This document shows positions 5,491 to 6,011 of a DNA stretch of 6,011 nt, piece after piece. How positions within the stretch are numbered: the first letter of the stretch is position 1; the number at the start of each line of letters is the position of its first letter. The position numbers were made by a program, and so were the translations under genes. The notes beneath the pieces were generated by a model. It saw only the letters and a program-made list of their open reading frames with translations, did not search any database and was not told the DNA's origin. Location: positions 1 through 6,011 of the forward strand of contig CAIFEU010000151.1 in NCBI GenBank assembly GCA_903789505.1, written 5' to 3'. The DNA comes from an uncultured Coriobacteriales bacterium (GTDB lineage: Bacteria; Actinomycetota; Coriobacteriia; Coriobacteriales; UMGS124).

Positions 5491-6011
5491 ATGAGGCTTG
5501 CGTTCGTGATGGACGACGTGGGCGAGTCACGCAACGGGACGGCGCTCACGTGCCTGCGCTACGCCGCCGAGCTGCGGCGGCAGGGGCACGAGGTGCGCCT
5601 GGTCGCGCACGGGGCGGGCCCGGCCAACACCCCCGACGGCTTCGCGTTCCCGGTCCCCAAGCACGAGCCGTTCCTGCCCGGCGCGTTCGCCGCCCGGCAG
5701 GACTTCCTGTTCGCCCGTCCCGACCGCGCCACCTTCGACCGCGCGTTCGACGGCGTCGACGTCATCCACGTCTTCATGCCCTTCGAGCTGGGCCGCGCCG
5801 CGCTCGCGTGGGGGCGCGAGCACCGGGTGCCGGTCTCGGCGGCGTTCCACGTGCAGCCGGAGAACATCACCTACAACGCGTTTCTCGAGGGCGTCAGGAA
5901 GGCGCCCGACGTCACGTACGCCCTGTTCCGCACGTGGCTCTACGGCAAGGTGCGCCACATCCACTGCCCGAGCCGGATGATCGCCGACCAGCTGCGCGCG
6001 CACGGCTACAC
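5491..6011 (+). CDS. GT4-type glycosyltransferase, N-terminal part, cut by window end
   Basis: The first 173 residues of a GT-B fold glycosyltransferase, probably cytoplasmic or membrane-associated, which would move a sugar from an activated donor to a lipid or glycan. The acceptor-side Rossmann-like domain is visible: the opening strand MRLAFVMDD (1-9), an NGTALTCLRYAAEL helix (15-28), GHEVRLVAH (32-40), DVIHVFMPFELG (90-101), HRVPVSAAFHVQPENITYN (111-129) and HCPSRMIADQLRAHGY (158-173). The HVQPEN segment sits where diacylglycerol glucosyltransferases carry HTQYE, which hints at a glycolipid acceptor; that is inference. The donor-binding C-terminal domain and its catalytic Glu lie outside the window. 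The start is well supported by GAGGAGGTG at 5478-5486, a near-perfect ribosome binding site six bases before the ATG when measured from GGAGG. The gap of 121 bp after the six-TM gene, with two hairpins, suggests a separate transcript and a function unrelated to the reductase. Confidence 0.88.
   Translation, partial: MRLAFVMDDVGESRNGTALTCLRYAAELRRQGHEVRLVAHGAGPANTPDGFAFPVPKHEPFLPGAFAARQDFLFARPDRATFDRAFDGVDVIHVFMPFELGRAALAWGREHRVPVSAAFHVQPENITYNAFLEGVRKAPDVTYALFRTWLYGKVRHIHCPSRMIADQLRAHGY

Noticed and set aside
5527..6003. A - strand open frame opposite the glycosyltransferase
   Set aside because: The + strand frame carries clear glycosyltransferase motifs and a near-perfect RBS; the antisense frame has neither.

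Overview
The window is GC-rich DNA with every gene on the + strand. It most likely comes from an actinobacterial gut or oral anaerobe of the Coriobacteriia (Eggerthellaceae or Atopobiaceae type). This is inferred from the pairing of a Tat-exported fumarate-reductase-like flavoprotein with a 12-TM LuxR-type regulator, a pairing greatly expanded in that class. The species cannot be named from the sequence.

Layout: (1) 1-564 has no convincing gene. It is rich in repeats: two partly related inverted-repeat units (136-308), a five-copy run of imperfect 8-mers (193-232), a perfect 12-bp dyad (427-460) and a GC-rich leader that can fold just ahead of the first ribosome binding site. (2) 565-2466 encodes a 633-aa Tat-signal FAD flavoprotein with a fumarate reductase/urocanate reductase type fold. 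By eye, most of the canonical fumarate-handling residues are replaced. (3) 2467-2730 is intergenic, with a strong UUCG-capped hairpin and other dyads. (4) 2731-4497 encodes a 588-aa membrane regulator with about 12 TM helices and a C-terminal LuxR helix-turn-helix. (5) 4498-4709 is intergenic. It carries an exact 25-bp second copy of the regulator's 3' end and a perfect 19-bp palindrome. (6) 4710-5369 encodes a 219-aa, six-helix membrane protein that looks like the first half of such a regulator without any DNA-binding domain. (7) 5370-5490 contains two inverted repeats. (8) 5491 to the window end is the N-terminal half of a GT4-type glycosyltransferase, cut by the window edge.

How the genes may work together: the flavoprotein would be an exported reductase that passes electrons to an organic acceptor, with the electron donor encoded elsewhere. 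The neighbouring membrane LuxR protein is the obvious candidate to sense that acceptor and control the reductase gene. The HTH-less half-sensor next to it could be a modulator, a transporter-like remnant or a decaying regulator. The glycosyltransferase is probably an unrelated envelope-glycolipid gene. The gaps of 264, 212 and 121 bp argue against one tight operon. No RNA gene, CRISPR array, transposase or integrase was seen.
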